A DNA stretch of 64,000 nucleotides from Synechococcus sp. Cruz-7E5 (GTDB lineage: Bacteria; Cyanobacteriota; Cyanobacteriia; PCC-6307; Cyanobiaceae): contig NZ_JAGQCE010000011.1 in assembly GCF_024345995.1 (NCBI RefSeq), positions 31,412 through 95,411 of the forward strand, read 5' to 3'. Positions 63,820 through 64,000 of the stretch are shown here, one piece after another; positions within the stretch are counted from its first letter, which is position 1; each line of letters starts with the position of its first letter. Under the pieces are notes generated by a model, which did no database searches, was not told the origin of the DNA, and saw nothing but the letters and a program-made list of their open reading frames with translations. The position numbers were made by a program, and so were the translations under genes.

Positions 63820-64000
63820 ATGCCCTCCCTCCCCGTGGCCGCCGCAGCCTCCTCCTCGTCCATGGTCCCCACCGGCGACCTGGTGCGCTCCTACCTGCGC
63901 GACATCGGCCGCGTGCCGCTGCTGACCCATGAGCAGGAGATCACCCTGGGGCGTCAGGTGCAGGACCTGATGCGTCTGGAGGAAGCGGAGCAGGAACTGG
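63820..64000 (+). CDS. RNA polymerase sigma-70 family factor, 5' end only
   Basis: The first 60 residues are in the window. After an Ala/Ser-rich N-terminus the sequence enters region 1.2: DLVRSYLRDIGRVPLLTHEQE, ITLGRQVQDLMRLEEAEQEL, as in primary-like cyanobacterial sigma factors. The short N-terminus lacking region 1.1 suggests a group 2 factor rather than the primary RpoD, but the essential regions lie outside the window. Frame is open at base 64000. Confidence 0.85.
   Translation, partial: MPSLPVAAAASSSSMVPTGDLVRSYLRDIGRVPLLTHEQEITLGRQVQDLMRLEEAEQEL

Overview
The window is GC-rich, almost wall-to-wall protein coding, and comes from a phycobilisome-bearing cyanobacterium of the Synechococcus/Cyanobium (alpha-cyanobacterial) type. 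The main reasons are: a ferredoxin-NADP reductase with an N-terminal CpcD-like phycobilisome-linker domain (47095-48246), a SasA clock-output kinase with a KaiB-like sensor domain, a BciB-type divinyl reductase, OpcA beside Zwf, solanesyl diphosphate synthase and a UbiD decarboxylase for plastoquinone, C5-pathway HemL, and many small families found mainly in cyanobacteria or the green lineage (DUF2811, DUF3318, DUF3386, DUF6447, CGLD27). No rRNA, prophage, transposase or CRISPR array was seen. Species-level assignment is an inference.

Layout. 1-6448 is a leftward, partly translationally coupled envelope/proteolysis run: RodZ-like HTH protein, methyltransferase, double-META protein, two-DTGA aspartic protease, CPBP membrane protease and an unknown protein cut by the window edge. 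6592-11607 holds a DoxX protein and a leftward run (ComB, Nit amidase, cell-wall amidase, MurI, Sds). 11661-13691 carries rightward ubiD and an Rrf2-like regulator. 13712-19606 is a tightly overlapping leftward hemL plus five-gene amino-acid ABC transporter operon. 19871-24851 has glcD, tpiA, an S4 protein, an ABC exporter and two small conserved proteins. 24879-28945 is carB plus a DUF3386 protein. 29063-31808 is DUF3318, rsfS, a CGLD27 protein, asparaginase and initiator tRNA-Met. 31912-35475 holds a lone GMC oxidoreductase, DUF2811 and a His-tailed CbiX chelatase, with an unusual repeat/hairpin intergenic region at 33993-34308. 35579-42285 has a membrane HD phosphodiesterase, folD, crtE, a PAP2 protein, a RecD-like helicase and a GAP protein. 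42308-46939 is zwf-opcA-cobB-acylphosphatase read leftward into the GAP gene. 47095-52390 has petH with its terminator, a START-like protein, a hairpin-rich AT-rich intergenic region with tRNA-Glu, sasA and a divergent CpeS-like gene followed by two small secreted proteins. 52431-64000 holds pepN, a GH10-like hydrolase, prs, an unknown P-loop-less protein, an LCP protein, bciB-malQ, a second RodZ-like protein, a pseudouridine synthase and the start of a sigma-70 gene.

Functional themes are tetrapyrrole and quinone supply (hemL, tRNA-Glu, bciB, cbiX, cobB, ubiD, sds, crtE), NADPH and sugar metabolism (zwf, opcA, petH, tpiA, glcD, malQ, prs), nucleotide/C1 metabolism (carB, folD, prs) and envelope maintenance (murI, amidase, LCP, RodZ-like, HD phosphodiesterase). 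Most genes are ordinary core genes. The parts I think deserve a second look are two non-coding regions (33993-34308 and 48967-49324) and the coupled protease operon at the left end.
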